A stretch of 64,000 nt of DNA from Callorhinus ursinus. Taxonomy: Eukaryota; Chordata; Mammalia; Carnivora; Otariidae. Shown piece by piece: positions 1 through 10,951 of the stretch; position 1 is the first letter of the stretch; each line of letters begins with the position of its first letter. Location of the stretch: the NCBI RefSeq assembly GCF_003265705.1, contig NW_020312902.1, forward strand, positions 12,701,393-12,765,392. The letters run 5' to 3'. The translations under genes were made by a program, and so were the position numbers. A model generated the notes under the pieces. That model searched no databases. It saw only the letters and a list, made by a program, of their open reading frames with translations, and was not told where the DNA came from.

Positions 1-639
1 TCATTCAGCCTCAGCATTCAGGCAGAATACAGCTGTGTGGGGCTAGTGATCTTTGCTAAATTTGGTGCAATACCCGAGTTTTCTTTCCTTCACCACTGGA
101 CACAGGTAGAAATTATTGATCCTCTGACCCACTGGATAATATAATAACCTATTTAGGAGGGTTTTTTTTTTTTTGTTACCACTTTGTAACCTGTAAAATA
201 GTGTGTAAAGTTGAGGTGGATAGATGTCACTGTAGGTATTAAAGAAATCTAAGGAGGAGAATGGGAATACAAAAATCTGAGGATTCAAGAAAGGCTACAT
301 GCAGAAGTGGGAGATTGAAGTGGGCCTTGATAAATGGTTATGGTTCAAATTTGCAGGGATTTCTGTTCAGCAAGAAAAGTGTGTCATGGCATTGGAGGCA
401 AGTTAATGGTTCATATATTTAGTTTTGTGTTTATTTGTCTACTGCTTATTTTTTCTGTGAAAATCTATTTGCAGTGTATCATAAAATCTTGAGTGTGGAG
501 TTTGGTGAAATATGTACACACACATACATGCACATACACACATAAAAGTGGAGGGTATAGACACCTCCAGAACCCCAGTTTGTTCCCCTGTACCCCCTTT
601 CAGGTAATATCCAGATAGCCACAAAATATCATGACTCCT
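1..639. other. No recognised gene or clear repeat
   Basis: AT-rich sequence with short T-runs and a weak CA/TA-rich patch near 510-545. The stretch around 285-350 has the flavour of an ancient interspersed repeat, but I cannot name it. Open frames here are short, lack splice context and sit in A/T-rich DNA, so I do not call them genes. Confidence 0.5.
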
Positions 640-1557
640 ATAACACAGAATGGTTTTACCTATTCTTTACCTTCATAGACAAGGAATCATGTAATAGGTA
701 CCTTTTTGTATCTAGGTTATTTCATGCATTCCATGCCTAAGAGATACACCTATATCATTGCACACAGCTCTAGATTGTTCAATGTAATTACTTTATAGTA
801 CTTTATTTATCCACTCTCTGGCTAATAGACATTTAGATTGCTTTTTTTTTTTTCCAGTTTGTGTCTATTGTGAACATTCTTGTAATTGTCCTGCAGCCAT
901 CTGCTTTTATTTATTCTGGGAATATACTTAGAAATGGATCTGCTGGATTATAAGGCAAGCATGTTTCACTTTAACTGAAATTTCCAGTTTTCCAAAATAG
1001 TTATAAAAATTTACTTTCATAACATCAATGTATGAGATGAGATTTCCAGGGCCCCATACCCTCATCAACAGTATTGTTAGTCTTTTGAATTTTAAGAAAT
1101 TTAGAATTATCATATCTTCTTGACAGATTGACCCTTTTGTCTTTATAAAATACCCTTCTATAATTTTAGTAATATGTAGTGTATTAATGTTTGTGATTGA
1201 TGAATTAGATTAATGAAGTAATGATTAATGAATGAATTAACTAATATGGCTCATATTAGTTACACTATTAGTTATTAGTAAAACTGGCCAGGTTTTCTTT
1301 TGGTTAGTGTTTATATAGTCTTATTTTTCAATCTTCTGTTTTTTTTATTTAAGATGTTTCTCTTGTAAGCATCATTCCTTTTCTCCTGCCCGAAAGTCTA
1401 TGTCCTTTATCCAAATAAGCTTTTCATTGTTTAATGTAATTGCTAGTATTTTGGGTTTCAAATTTATACTATGTTTATTTTTCCCCTTTGTTCTTTATTC
1501 TCTCTTTCATTTCCTTTACCTCCCTTTTTCTTGCTTTTGTTTGTATTAATCAAGTAT

Positions 1558-1577
1558 TATCATCATCATCATCATCC
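1558..1577. repeat. (ATC)n microsatellite
   Basis: Six to seven tandem ATC units inside the old L1 relic. Short and nearly perfect. Confidence 0.9.
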
Positions 1578-3252
1578 ACCTCCATAACTAGGGTGATATA
1601 TTTTTAATTTAGGATGATCCTAGACATTATAATGTGTATCGTCACACAAAAAATGTTTAATTCTAATACAAATTTTGAAAACCCTGGACAATGAAATAAA
1701 CTTATAAAATGTTAATTCCATTTATCTCCTTCATACTTATGTGCTATTGGTGTCCTGTATTTTAATTTTAAATTTAAATCACACAAAGCATTTTAATTAC
1801 TGTGTATGTAACCAATATCATTTACATTCACTCACATATATATTCATGTATTGCTTTTCATTACCTCCTGCATTACCATGCTTCTAATTAATACTATTTC
1901 TACATGAAGAATTTGGTTTACTATTTTGAATGGGGGTAGGACTGTTGGCATAAAATTCCTGTTTTTATTTGCCTCAAAACATTTATTCTGTCTTAATTTT
2001 TGGAAGAATATTTCCGCTGTATAGAATTTTAAGCTTGAAGCATATTCTTTTACGTCATTTAAGGTAACATTTTATTCCTTCTTATAGTGTCTCAGTCACA
2101 AGTCAATTGTCTATGTGTTGTTATAATATAAATGGAAATAGCTTTTCATTTGTCTTAAAACTTTTTTCCTTCCAGTTGGTTTTTAATTTTCTTTCAATTA
2201 AAAAAATTTTTTTTCATGTTCCTATGTATATTTTTCTTTGATTACTTTGCTCTCCTTGACTACCCAGTCATCAATTATGAAAACTTTTGGCCAACAGTTT
2301 TAAATATTGCTTCTACCCCACTCCTTTCCTTCTCTCCATCAAGACTAAGAAAGGCATTTCTTAAATATTTCCACCATGGTTCATGAATCTACTTTTTTTC
2401 CCCCAATACTTTCCATCCATTTTGTAACTTCATGCTTTAGTCTGGATATTTTGTTCTGACTTATTTTCCATTTCATTAATCTTCTCTTCTGCTGTGTCTA
2501 TGCAATTAAACCCATTAATTGATTTTTTTCATTTAACATATTTTTAGTTCAACGGTTTCCATTTGATTGTTTTTATAGATTGTAGGTTTTGGTTCAATTC
2601 TTTATATTACCTCTTTTTAAAAAATAAAATCTCAAATATTTAAAAACATAGAATCTGAAAACTCCAGATCTGAATCTATTTTTATTGTGGGGTTGGTTTG
2701 GTTCTTTGTTTTCTTTTCCCCCCTCTTTTTTGGATTTCGATCTGGTCCTGTCTCCAGGTATATCTGATGTTCTTGCTTTACAATGAATTCTGTACATATG
2801 GACGAGAGCTTTCAGAATCTCTGGGGTGTTATTTTTATCCAGAGAAGGTTTGGTGTTCTCCTGGCAAACAATTAATGTAAGAGAAGATGGCCTTAATCCA
2901 GTTAGCTTTAGAATGGCTCTAGCTTGGGTCTCAGTCTTGGTGAAGGCTGGTCTATATGGAATGCTCTTACTGTTTCAGAGCAGCCTTCTTACTCTTGCAA
3001 CTGAAAATCTGGGTTTACAAATCCTTATTGTTCTCTGCTCCAATTTTTGTCCTCTCAGCACTATTAGACCATCAAAAGCTCAGCTTAACTTTTTAATTTC
3101 TTAGCTTTCACTTTCTGCAGTCCTCTGGTCCTCCTGCTTCATGAAGATTCTGAATCAAAAAAAGCCTGAGGAGGAAAGTGATGGTAATTATGAGGCTTCC
3201 TTCTCCAGGTTCCCTTTTCTCCAAAATTTTGGCCTTGATCATACCAATTTCT

Positions 3253-3457
3253 ATTTTTTTTTTAAAGATTTTATTTATTCATTTGAGGAGAGAGAGAATG
3301 AGAGAGAGAGAAAGCACCTGAGAGGCGGGGAGGGTCAGAGGGAGAAGCAGGCTCCTCACCGAGCAGGGAGCCTGATGTGGGACTCGATCCCGGGACTCCA
3401 GGATCATGACCTGAGCCGAAGGCAGTCGCTTAACCAACTGAGCCATCCAGGTGCCCC
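3253..3457 (-). mobile_element. Can-SINE, antisense
   Basis: Full-length tRNA-derived carnivore SINE. The plus strand starts with the reversed A-tail and 'aagattttatttatt', passes a GA-rich block, and ends at the tRNA-like head 'ctgagccatccaggtgcccc'. It is flanked by a 16-bp direct repeat, gatcataccaatttct, at 3237-3252 and 3458-3473. That repeat is a perfect target-site duplication and fixes the ends of the element. Confidence 0.95.
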
Positions 3458-3689
3458 GATCATACCAATTTCTAATTTTTATATCCCCTCCCTGTGAAAC
3501 CACTGAAAGCTCAGGATCCCCAATTTTGAGTATCCTCTCAGCCCAATGATCCTTAAGAATGGCAAATGTGTTAAGGAGAAAAGTGATGGAGCATGTCTGG
3601 CTTACTTCATTGTGCTGCCAATTTCTTGGAACTCATGACCCATCAAATCTTGACCCTCTCAATTGCTTTCTGATGCCTGCAAACAGGTG

Positions 3690-3715
3690 TGTTTTTGTTT
3701 TTGTTTTTGTTTTTG
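3690..3715. repeat. (GTTTTT)n simple repeat
   Basis: Four tandem copies of a G-T5 unit; the complementary strand reads as an A-rich (AAAAAC)n tract. Probably an expanded A-rich tract of the old L1. Confidence 0.85.
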
Positions 3716-3816
3716 GTATTTCTTTCAACATCAATAGTTGCTCTCTATAGAATGGTTTGATAAAAGCTACTCTGCCTTAACTGAAAGCAGAAGTCATTTG
3801 CAAGCTTTTTAATTTT

Positions 3817-4017
3817 TTTCCAAGATTTTATTTATTTATTGGAGAGAGAGAGAAAGCACGAGCAAGAGAGCCCAAGTAGGGGGAGCAGCAGAGGGAGAGA
3901 GAGAAGCAGACCTCCCACTGAGCAGGGAGCCTGATGTGGGGCTCAATCCCAGGACCCTGAGATCATGACCTGAGCTGAAGGCAGCTGCTTAACTGACTGA
4001 GCCATCCGGGTGGCCTG
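3817..4017 (-). mobile_element. Can-SINE, antisense
   Basis: Reversed tail 'aagattttatttatttatt', GA-rich middle, 'gagcagggagcctgatgtgg' core and tRNA-like end 'gactgagccatccgggtggcc'. The 17-bp duplication gcaagctttttaatttt at 3800-3816 and 4018-4034 is perfect, so the insertion is fairly young. It lies only 344 bp from the preceding antisense Can-SINE. Confidence 0.95.
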
Positions 4018-4034
4018 GCAAGCTTTTTAATTTT

Positions 4035-6008
4035 GTCGACAAATCAGGCGTCAAGGTGGCCAAACTGAATGTAACAATCAAACTGTTGTTCATTTACTAT
4101 GAGAGTAAGAGGCAAAAAAAAAAAAAAAAGCACTGGCTTTCTAATGTTCCATTGATCTCCATGAAACAGTATCAGGAATGCGTCAGGTAGAAGTAGCACA
4201 GTTGGGGAAAGTGTCACTATGAACATGCCCCAAACAGAAGGATTGTCTCTCAGTAGACATGGACAGGAAGGAGGGAGAGAGGGGAGGGCTAGAAATAAAA
4301 AGGAACTGAGTCAAAGTGGAGCAAGAGTGCCTCACCCAATAATGTATACTGGTATAAGCTAAGTCTGATGTCTTGCCAGGTGAATCCTTATAATGGCCTA
4401 TGAATAGGTCTGAAAGATCACATATAGGCCTAGAGCCAAGCTCATCCACAAGGATGCTATTTACACCTCAACTCCCTCTACCCTCACTTCTGTTATCTTT
4501 GTTGTTATTATGCACTTCAGTATAGCCTACTTGGCGAAGTACATTCCATTTCCTTGTGACTCATTAGTCCTTTCTCCCTAACTCCAGGCATGGATAATCC
4601 AGGCCCTATCTGTAGAAATGGTTAGCTTCATCCAATATCGGTTTATTTATGGACATTAGTGAAATAGTATGCTCTGTGCGTGTGTAAAATATGCTATATG
4701 TATATATTACATACATATATGTATGTATATATTGTGTGCTATATATATCACATGTCATATATATGTGTATATACTAATAAGTATATATATGTAACAAATA
4801 TATATGTAACATATATACACACATACACATACACACACAGGTTTGATGGATGCTTTTCTGAGAGAAATTCTATAGGCAGACTACTTTAAAAACAATTTAG
4901 TGGAATGTTGGGAGAAATAAAGTTTATAAACTTCTAAGTCTAGAGCTTATCATTCTGTCCTGGTTTTTTACTTTTATTTTTTTTTTTTCCCTCTAGATTT
5001 TTAAAAAAATATCTTTACTCCCTTCTTCCTGTAAAAGGAGAAAGTGCTGAAATCAGCTGTCTCTGGATGACACCGAGAATTTTCTGTCCAAAAGCATGGT
5101 ACTCTCTTACCTACTTTTCATTTCTTAGGGATGTAGTCAACCCAGGAATCTAACTCAGTGCATCAACTCTACAGTATGATACAGCAACAAGTGGTGATGT
5201 AGCATGGCTATTTTTCTGGTCATAAAACAAGAAAAAAAAATCTAATTTTTACAAAGAAGTACTATGCAACAGAAATAGAGTATATCATTGCATGTAGTAA
5301 AAACTATCACATCTGCTACTCCGTGCAAGATAAAGGCTCCCCCCCCCAAATCCACTTTCATTTCTGTTAGTGCTGCATCATCATTGCTCCTGTATCAGAT
5401 TTCTAGTACATAATACAATGTGAGGAAATAATGAGATCTGGAGTTTCTACTGATCGTATAACCTACAGCGAAACCTCCCTGACCTAGTAACTGTCAATCT
5501 CTTCCTATAGTCTAACATTTCAACAAAATAAAAATGACTCTCACTTGCCCCCCACCCCCAACCTCTACCACAGCACACAAACTCACTGCCTGGTTTAATC
5601 AGGTGCTAGGGTTGTACCCCAACATTAACCAAAGGAAAGAAAGGCTACAACAAGCTATGGGGAGGTCTTCAGCCTGCATGTCAACACTGGTTGCTGCCAT
5701 TGCGGCCTTGTTGGGAGCTACAAACATAGGTAGACAATATCATGAATGTAGAAGACAAGGTTACACGTACCAGGCCTCTCTTTATCTGAGAGCCAACCTG
5801 CCCCTGTATTGGATCACTGGTTCTGAGAACCAAGGTCTGTTCAACGATCTTAGAGCTCCCACCAACTATGAAAAAAGGCAGAGTAAATGTACTAAAATGA
5901 ATATTCTCCATAAAATTCAAGGTGTGTGTACAGGAGGAGTGGCAATGGAGTGCTGGCAATCACATCTTGAACTTTTCTTGCAGGCCTAAGATGAGGCTGA
6001 TTTCTGCA
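4035..6008. other. Mostly unrecognised sequence; no supported gene
   Basis: No transposable element or exon was recognised outside the AT/CA microsatellite at 4685-4840. The longest open frame is 5534-5989 on the plus strand (151 codons). It has no recognised domain, no signal peptide and no splice context. A long frame on the opposite strand overlaps it at 5681-5959, which argues for chance openness. It is recorded as a finding rather than called as a CDS. Confidence 0.5.
4685..4840. repeat. AT/TG/CA-rich microsatellite cluster
   Basis: Alternating TA steps with interspersed GTA, TGTG and CACA units make a compound dinucleotide repeat. Many short inverted TATATA segments lie within it. It is likely length-variable and prone to secondary structure. 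Confidence 0.85.
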
Positions 6009-6026
6009 TGACATATTTCTTATCTT

Positions 6027-6226
6027 TTTTTTCTTTTTTAAAGATTTTATTTATTTATTTGACAGAAAGAGACACAGCAAGAGAGGGAACACAAGCAGAA
6101 GGAGTGGGAGAGAGAGAAGCAGGCTTTCTGCCGAGCAGGGAGCCCAACGCAGGGCTCAATCCCAGGGCTCTGGGATCATGACCTGAGTTGAAGGCAGACG
6201 CTTAACGACTGAGCCACCAGGTGCCC
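6027..6226 (-). mobile_element. Can-SINE, antisense
   Basis: Standard antisense Can-SINE: T-rich start, 'aagattttatttatttattt', GA-rich body with 'ggaacacaagcagaagg', 'gagcagggagcc' core, and 'cttaacgactgagccaccaggtg' tRNA-like head. Flanking 18-bp duplication tgacatatttcttatctt at 6009-6026 recurs at 6227-6244 with one mismatch. Confidence 0.95.
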
Positions 6227-6244
6227 TGACATATTTCTTACCTT

Positions 6245-7001
6245 AAGTAAAAAATCCTGAAGTTCAATTTAGTAGAAGGCAAGATGCTTCATGGTCTCTC
6301 AAACCCAGTATGATTATCTTGTGAGTCTCCTGGGATCAGAAGGTATTTCTACCATATCAGTTGTGTCTTTGCTCTTATATTCCACAATGCCTTGCCAGGA
6401 ATGATCATATAAAAGGAATTTAATTTTTCTTTTGAGTGGAAGATTCGTAAATATGCCCCAACCTTGACTCCTGCTTAAAGGAATACAGAGGTCATGGAAG
6501 TAGAAGTTCTCCTGCAGTCCCATCCCAAGGATTCTTGAGTTATTCTGTTTTTCTTGGACACTGAATGACTTGAAGATATCTTGGCACTTCGTCACCATGC
6601 AACACTTGGCTAGACCCACATTTCCCATTTTTGTCTTGAGCATGTACAGCTCAGCTGTAAATCTCAGGCCACTCTGTATGCAGTCTGTTTAGCAGCACAA
6701 CAGAGAAAGCATTAGCAAATAAAGCATCTATCCTCTCAAAATCAATCCATGTGCCCAGAGCTGACAAATCATACAGTATGTAAACACAAGCAGTGCTATA
6801 TGAAACAGACATGGGCTCTAACCATAGCAGAGGGTTATTTTTATGGAACATTTTAGCAAGAATTACTGAAGTGAAAATAATTTCAGCATTTTTCTTTGGT
6901 CTTTTTTTTTTTTTTAAGTATGTCTTCCCTTGAAATAAAATCCATATGGTTACAAAAAAGTACACAAATCAAGTTTACAACCAAATAAATTTTCAAAAGG
7001 A
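6245..7001. other. Unrecognised sequence
   Basis: No repeat family was recognised. Two adjoining minus-strand open frames (6314-6643 and 6651-6965, about 105 codons each) have no domain or codon pattern I can tie to a protein, and the second includes a lysine run from the A-tract at 6902-6915. I treat both as chance frames. Confidence 0.45.
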
Positions 7002-7196
7002 GGGATGCCTGGGTGGCTCAGTTGGTTAAGCATCTGCCTTCAGCTCAGGTCATGATCCTGGCATGCTGGGATTGAGCCCCACATCGGGCTTCCTGCTCGG
7101 CGAGAGGCCTGCTTCTCCGTCTCCCACTCCCCCTGCTTGTGTTCCTGCTCTCGCTATCTCTCTGTCAAATAAATAAATAAAATCTTTAAAAAATAA
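7002..7196 (+). mobile_element. Can-SINE, sense
   Basis: Starts 'gggatgcctgggtggctcag' (tRNA-like head containing the A-box region), carries the B-box-like 'gggattgagcccc', a CT-rich stretch, and ends 'aaataaataaataaaatctt' plus A-run. The flanks 'ttcaaaagga' (6992-7001) and 'ttccaaaagga' (7197-7207) look like a target-site duplication with a one-base difference. Confidence 0.92.
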
Positions 7197-7675
7197 TTCC
7201 AAAAGGAAAAACATTCCTCCAACATACATACTGATCAAGAAACAAAAATCACCACTCCAGAAGTTCTCCTTATTTCCCCATCCAATTATTTGTTACCACT
7301 CCCCCTGGACAACTAGAATCCTGAACTTCAAACACCATAGATTAATTTAGCCTATTTTTAAAATTTTATATAAAGGAATCAGGTAGTAGGCCCTCCTCTG
7401 TGTCTGACTTACTTTGCTCAACATTGTGAGATTCATGTATATTTTCTGTTTTCATAGTTTATTTATTCTCAACTCAGTCTAGTGTCTATTACCTGAATAT
7501 ACCACAATTTATCCATTCTACTTTTGGACATTTGGGTTGTCAGAGTTTGGGAGCCATTAAGGATAGTGTTGGTGTGAACAGTCTTGCATGTTTTTTTTTT
7601 TTTTTTGGCAAAAATATACATCTTGATTTGTTAGGCACATAAGAATGAATTTCTGTGTGAAAGTTTATGGATGTG

Positions 7676-7957
7676 TGGAATTTGAGAAACAAGGCAGAGG
7701 GTCATAGGGGAAGGGAGGGGAAAAATGAAACAAGACAAAATCAGAGAGGGAGACAAACCATAAGGTACTCTTAATCTCAGGAAACAAACTGAGGGTTGCT
7801 GAAGTGGAGGGGGGTGGGAGGGATGGGGTGGCTGGGTGATGGACATTGGGGAGGGTATGTGCTATGGTAAGCACTGTGAATTGTGTAAGACTGATGAATC
7901 ACAGACCTGTACCCCTGAAACAAATAATACATTATATGTTAATAAAAATTAAAAAAA
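7676..7957 (+). mobile_element. L1 3'-UTR fragment, 5'-truncated, sense
   Basis: About 280 bp of carnivore L1 3' UTR ending 'aataatacattatatgttaa' plus a short A-rich tail. It carries the 'caggaaacaaactgagggtt' and G-rich block typical of this UTR. Flanks tttatggatgtg (7664-7675) and tttatggatatg (7958-7969) make a 12-bp target-site duplication with one mismatch. It inserted into the old L1. The same insertion appears again at about 9478-9759 in the duplicated contig end. Confidence 0.85.
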
Positions 7958-8367
7958 TTTATGGATATGATCAACTTTTCTAGTTCATGACAAATTTTCA
8001 AAAAACAACCTTACAGATATATTCCCCTTCAGGAGAGTATGTGACTCCTGGCTGCTTAATGTCTTCACTAATGCTTGGCACCACCTGCTTACATTTTACC
8101 CATCAGGGCAGCTCTGCAGTTGCAGTGCATGGTGGTTTTAATACACATTTCCCTGATGATGAGGGAAGCTGAGAAACTTTTCCATGCATTTTGCCATTTG
8201 AATACCCTTTCCTGTGAAGCATCTGTTTGAGTTGTTCATTTTTAATTGATCTTTTTTCCCCCATCTCACCAATTTGTGCTATTTTACTCATGTGTCTATC
8301 TTTCACTGTACCAATACCAATTTATGACTTCCCACAGTATGTTTTATTTTGATTAACAAAAATTCTT

Positions 8368-8584
8368 TTTTTTTAAGATTTTTTAAATTTATTTATTTAA
8401 CAGAGGTAGAGAGAGAGCATAAGTAGGCAGAGTGGCAGACAGAGGGAGAGGGAGATGGAGAGGGAGAGGGAGAAGCAGGCTCTCCCCCAGCAGGGAGCCC
8501 GATGCGGGGCTCGATCCCAGCACCCTGGGATCATGACCTGAGCTGAAGGCAGCCGCTTAACTGACTGAGCCACCCAGGTGCCCC
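8368..8584 (-). mobile_element. Can-SINE, antisense (left copy)
   Basis: Antisense Can-SINE with GA-rich block, 'agcagggagcccgatgcggg' core and tRNA-like end 'gactgagccacccaggtgccc'. Perfect 18-bp duplication tgattaacaaaaattctt at 8350-8367 and 8585-8602. The same insertion is seen at 10170-10387 in the right copy. Confidence 0.95.
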
Positions 8585-8930
8585 TGATTAACAAAAATTC
8601 TTAAGGTAAAATTCTTCTTTTTATTACCTCATGGTTAGCACAGTCTGTGTCTTGTTTATGAACTCTGGGCTTATCATCAATGTCATGAAAATATTTGCTT
8701 TTGTAAAACTTTTATTTTCATCTTTTATATCTACAGTCTCTCTAGAATTGTTTTTATAAAGAGTGGGAGATAAGGAATCAAGATTGTTTTTTCCCTATAT
8801 ATATGTCTAATTAATCCAGCACTATTTATTGAAAAGACTGTCATTTACATCACAGCACAGCAGTATCATTTTTTTTATAAACTAAGTAGGTCTGTTTGAG
8901 AAGCTCTATCTCGTGATGCTGATTTCTTTC

Positions 8931-8995
8931 TTTTTTTTTATTTTTTTTAAGATTTTATTTATTTATTTATTTGAGAAAGCGAGAATGAGAGAGAG
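8931..8995 (-). mobile_element. Can-SINE cut by assembly gap
   Basis: Only the reversed tail and the first GA-rich bases are present before the N-run. The complete version is 10731-10951, which shows that the break is technical and not a biological truncation. Confidence 0.92.
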
Positions 8996-9395
8996 NNNNN
9001 NNNNNNNNNNNNNNNNNNNNNNNNNNNNNNNNNNNNNNNNNNNNNNNNNNNNNNNNNNNNNNNNNNNNNNNNNNNNNNNNNNNNNNNNNNNNNNNNNNNN
9101 NNNNNNNNNNNNNNNNNNNNNNNNNNNNNNNNNNNNNNNNNNNNNNNNNNNNNNNNNNNNNNNNNNNNNNNNNNNNNNNNNNNNNNNNNNNNNNNNNNNN
9201 NNNNNNNNNNNNNNNNNNNNNNNNNNNNNNNNNNNNNNNNNNNNNNNNNNNNNNNNNNNNNNNNNNNNNNNNNNNNNNNNNNNNNNNNNNNNNNNNNNNN
9301 NNNNNNNNNNNNNNNNNNNNNNNNNNNNNNNNNNNNNNNNNNNNNNNNNNNNNNNNNNNNNNNNNNNNNNNNNNNNNNNNNNNNNNNNNNNNNNN
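8996..9395. other. Assembly gap (400 N)
   Basis: A run of exactly 400 unknown bases. It sits between a GA-run and a T-run, both hard to assemble. The sequences on its two sides overlap by about 1.4 kb, so the true missing length is probably zero or negative. Any translated frame through it is meaningless. Confidence 0.99.
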
Positions 9396-10796
9396 TTTTT
9401 TTTTTTTTGGCAAAAATATACATCTTGATTTGTTAGGCACATAAGAATGAATTTCTGTGTGAAAGTTTATGGATGTGTGGAATTTGAGAAACAAGGCAGA
9501 GGGTCATAGGGGAAGGGAGGGGAAAAATGAAACAAGACAAAATCAGAGAGGGAGACAAACCATAAGGTACTCTTAATCTCAGGAAACAAACTGAGGGTTG
9601 CTGAAGTGGAGGGGGGTGGGAGGGATGGGGTGGCTGGGTGATGGACATTGGGGAGGGTATGTGCTATGGTAAGCACTGTGAATTGTGTAAGACTGATGAA
9701 TCACAGACCTGTACCCCTGAAACAAATAATACATTATATGTTAATAAAAATTAAAAAAATTTATGGATATGATCAACTTTTCTAGTTCATGACAAATTTT
9801 CAAAAAACAACCTTACAGATATATTCCCCTTCAGGAGAGTATGTGACTCCCGGCTGCTTCATGTCTTCACTAATGCTTGGCACCACCTGCTTACATTTTA
9901 CCCATCAGGGCAGCTCTGCAGTTGCAGTGCATGGTGGTTTTAATACACATTTCCCTGATGATGAGGGAAGCTGAGAAACTTTTCCATGCATTTTGCCATT
10001 TGAATACCCTTTCCTGTGAAGCATCTGTTTGAGTTGTTCATTTTTAATTGATCTTTTTTCCCCCATCTCACCAATTTGTGCTATTTTACTCATGTGTCTA
10101 TCTTTCACTGTACCAATACCAATTTATGACTTCCCACAGTATGTTTTATTTTGATTAACAAAAATTCTTTTTTTTTAAGATTTTTTTAAATTTATTTATT
10201 TAACAGAGGTAGAGAGAGAGCATAAGTAGGCAGAGTGGCAGACAGAGGGAGAAGGAGATGGAGAGGGAGAGGGAGAAGCAGTCTCTCCCCGAGCAGGGAG
10301 CCCGATGCGGGGCTCGATCCCAGCACCCTGGGATCATGACCTGAGCTGAAGGCAGCCGCTTAACTGACTGAGCCACCCAGGTGCCCCTGATTAACAAAAA
10401 TTCTTAAGGTAAAATTCTTCTTTTTATTACCTCATGGTTAGCACAGTCTGTGTCTTGTTTATGAACTCTGGGCTTATCATCAATGTCATGAAAATATTTG
10501 CTTTTGTAAAACTTATTTTCATCTTTTATATCTACAGTCTCTCTAGAATTGTTTTTATAAAGAGTGGGAGATAAGGAATCAAGATTGTTTTTTCCCTATA
10601 TATATGTCTAATTAATCCAGCACTATTTATTGAAAAGACTGTCATTTACATCACAGCACAGCAGTATCATTTTTTTTATAAACTAAGTAGGTCTGTTTGA
10701 GAAGCTCTATCTCGTGATGCTGATTTATTTTTTTTTTTTAATTTTTTTTAAGATTTTATTTATTTATTTATTTGAGAAAGCGAGAATGAGAGAGAG
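9396..10796. repeat. Right copy of 1.4-kb duplicated segment
   Basis: Starts in the same T-run as the left copy (13 T here, 16 there) and continues without a break into the complete Can-SINE and the rest of the old L1. The right copy therefore looks like the true continuation, and the left copy like the end of the previous contig. Confidence 0.95.
10170..10387 (-). mobile_element. Can-SINE, antisense (right copy)
   Basis: Near-identical to 8368-8584, with the same duplication at 10152-10169 and 10388-10405. It differs at a few positions, including 'gcagtctctccccgagc' against 'gcaggctctcccccagc'. Those differences could be allelic or sequencing error. Confidence 0.95.
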
Positions 10797-10951
10797 AGAG
10801 AGAGAGAGAGCACATGAGAGGGGGGAGGGTCAGAGGGAGAAACAGACTCCCCGCTGAGCAGGGAGCCCGATGCGGGACTCAATCCCGGGACTCCAGGATC
10901 ATGACCTGAGCCGAAGGCAGTTGCTGAACCAACTGAGCCACCCAGGTGCCC
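10731..10951 (-). mobile_element. Can-SINE, antisense
   Basis: Complete element with a long (GA)n tract, 'gagcagggagcccgatgcgg' core and tRNA-like end 'aactgagccacccaggtgccc'. Flanking gctgatttattt at 10719-10730 and 10952-10963 is the target-site duplication. It interrupts the old antisense L1, whose sequence resumes at once after it. Confidence 0.93.

Larger units (their letters stand above)
640..3780 (-). mobile_element. Old, diverged L1 (L1M/HAL1-like), antisense
   Basis: Read on the minus strand, the block follows L1 order from 3' to 5'. 640-1110 resembles the end of ORF2 (text of the type 'ggatctgctggattataagg' and 'tcatcaacagtattgttag'). 1345-1600 resembles the endonuclease part (a degraded 'tctcttgtaagcat' and 'cattgtttaatgtaattgctagtatt'). 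1950-2600 resembles ORF1 (with 'ttaaatattgcttctacccca' and 'cattaatcttctcttctgctgtgtct'). 2600-3780 could be 5' UTR. Most of ORF2 is missing between 1110 and 1345, so this is an internally deleted L1 or a HAL1-type relic. No intact frame survives. A Can-SINE splits it at 3253-3457. The assignment rests on remembered consensus text; subfamily and outer edges are uncertain. Confidence 0.6.
7591..8995. repeat. Left copy of 1.4-kb duplicated segment
   Basis: Begins at a T-run (7591-7606) and ends in a GA-rich run directly at the N gap. The right copy is 9396-10796, offset by 1802-1803 bases. The copies differ by only a few substitutions (for example 'ggctgcttaatg' against 'ggctgcttcatg') and short indels in T-runs and at 'aacttttattttcatc'. 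Both contain the same L1 tail, the same Can-SINE with the same duplication, and the start of the same second Can-SINE. Most likely unmerged overlapping contig ends. Confidence 0.95.

Noticed and set aside
3141..3497. 118-codon frame at 3141-3497 rich in Glu/Arg
   Set aside because: The charged stretch is the translated GA-rich block of a Can-SINE.
8913..9494. Long open frames (154-175 codons) around 8913-9494 on both strands
   Set aside because: They run through the 400-N gap; the 'protein' is almost all unknown residues.
7631..9676. Pairs of identical 60-70 codon frames at 7631-8306 and 9433-10108 that look like a duplicated gene
   Set aside because: They lie in an L1 3' UTR, old L1 and Can-SINE, and the pairing comes from the probable false duplication.
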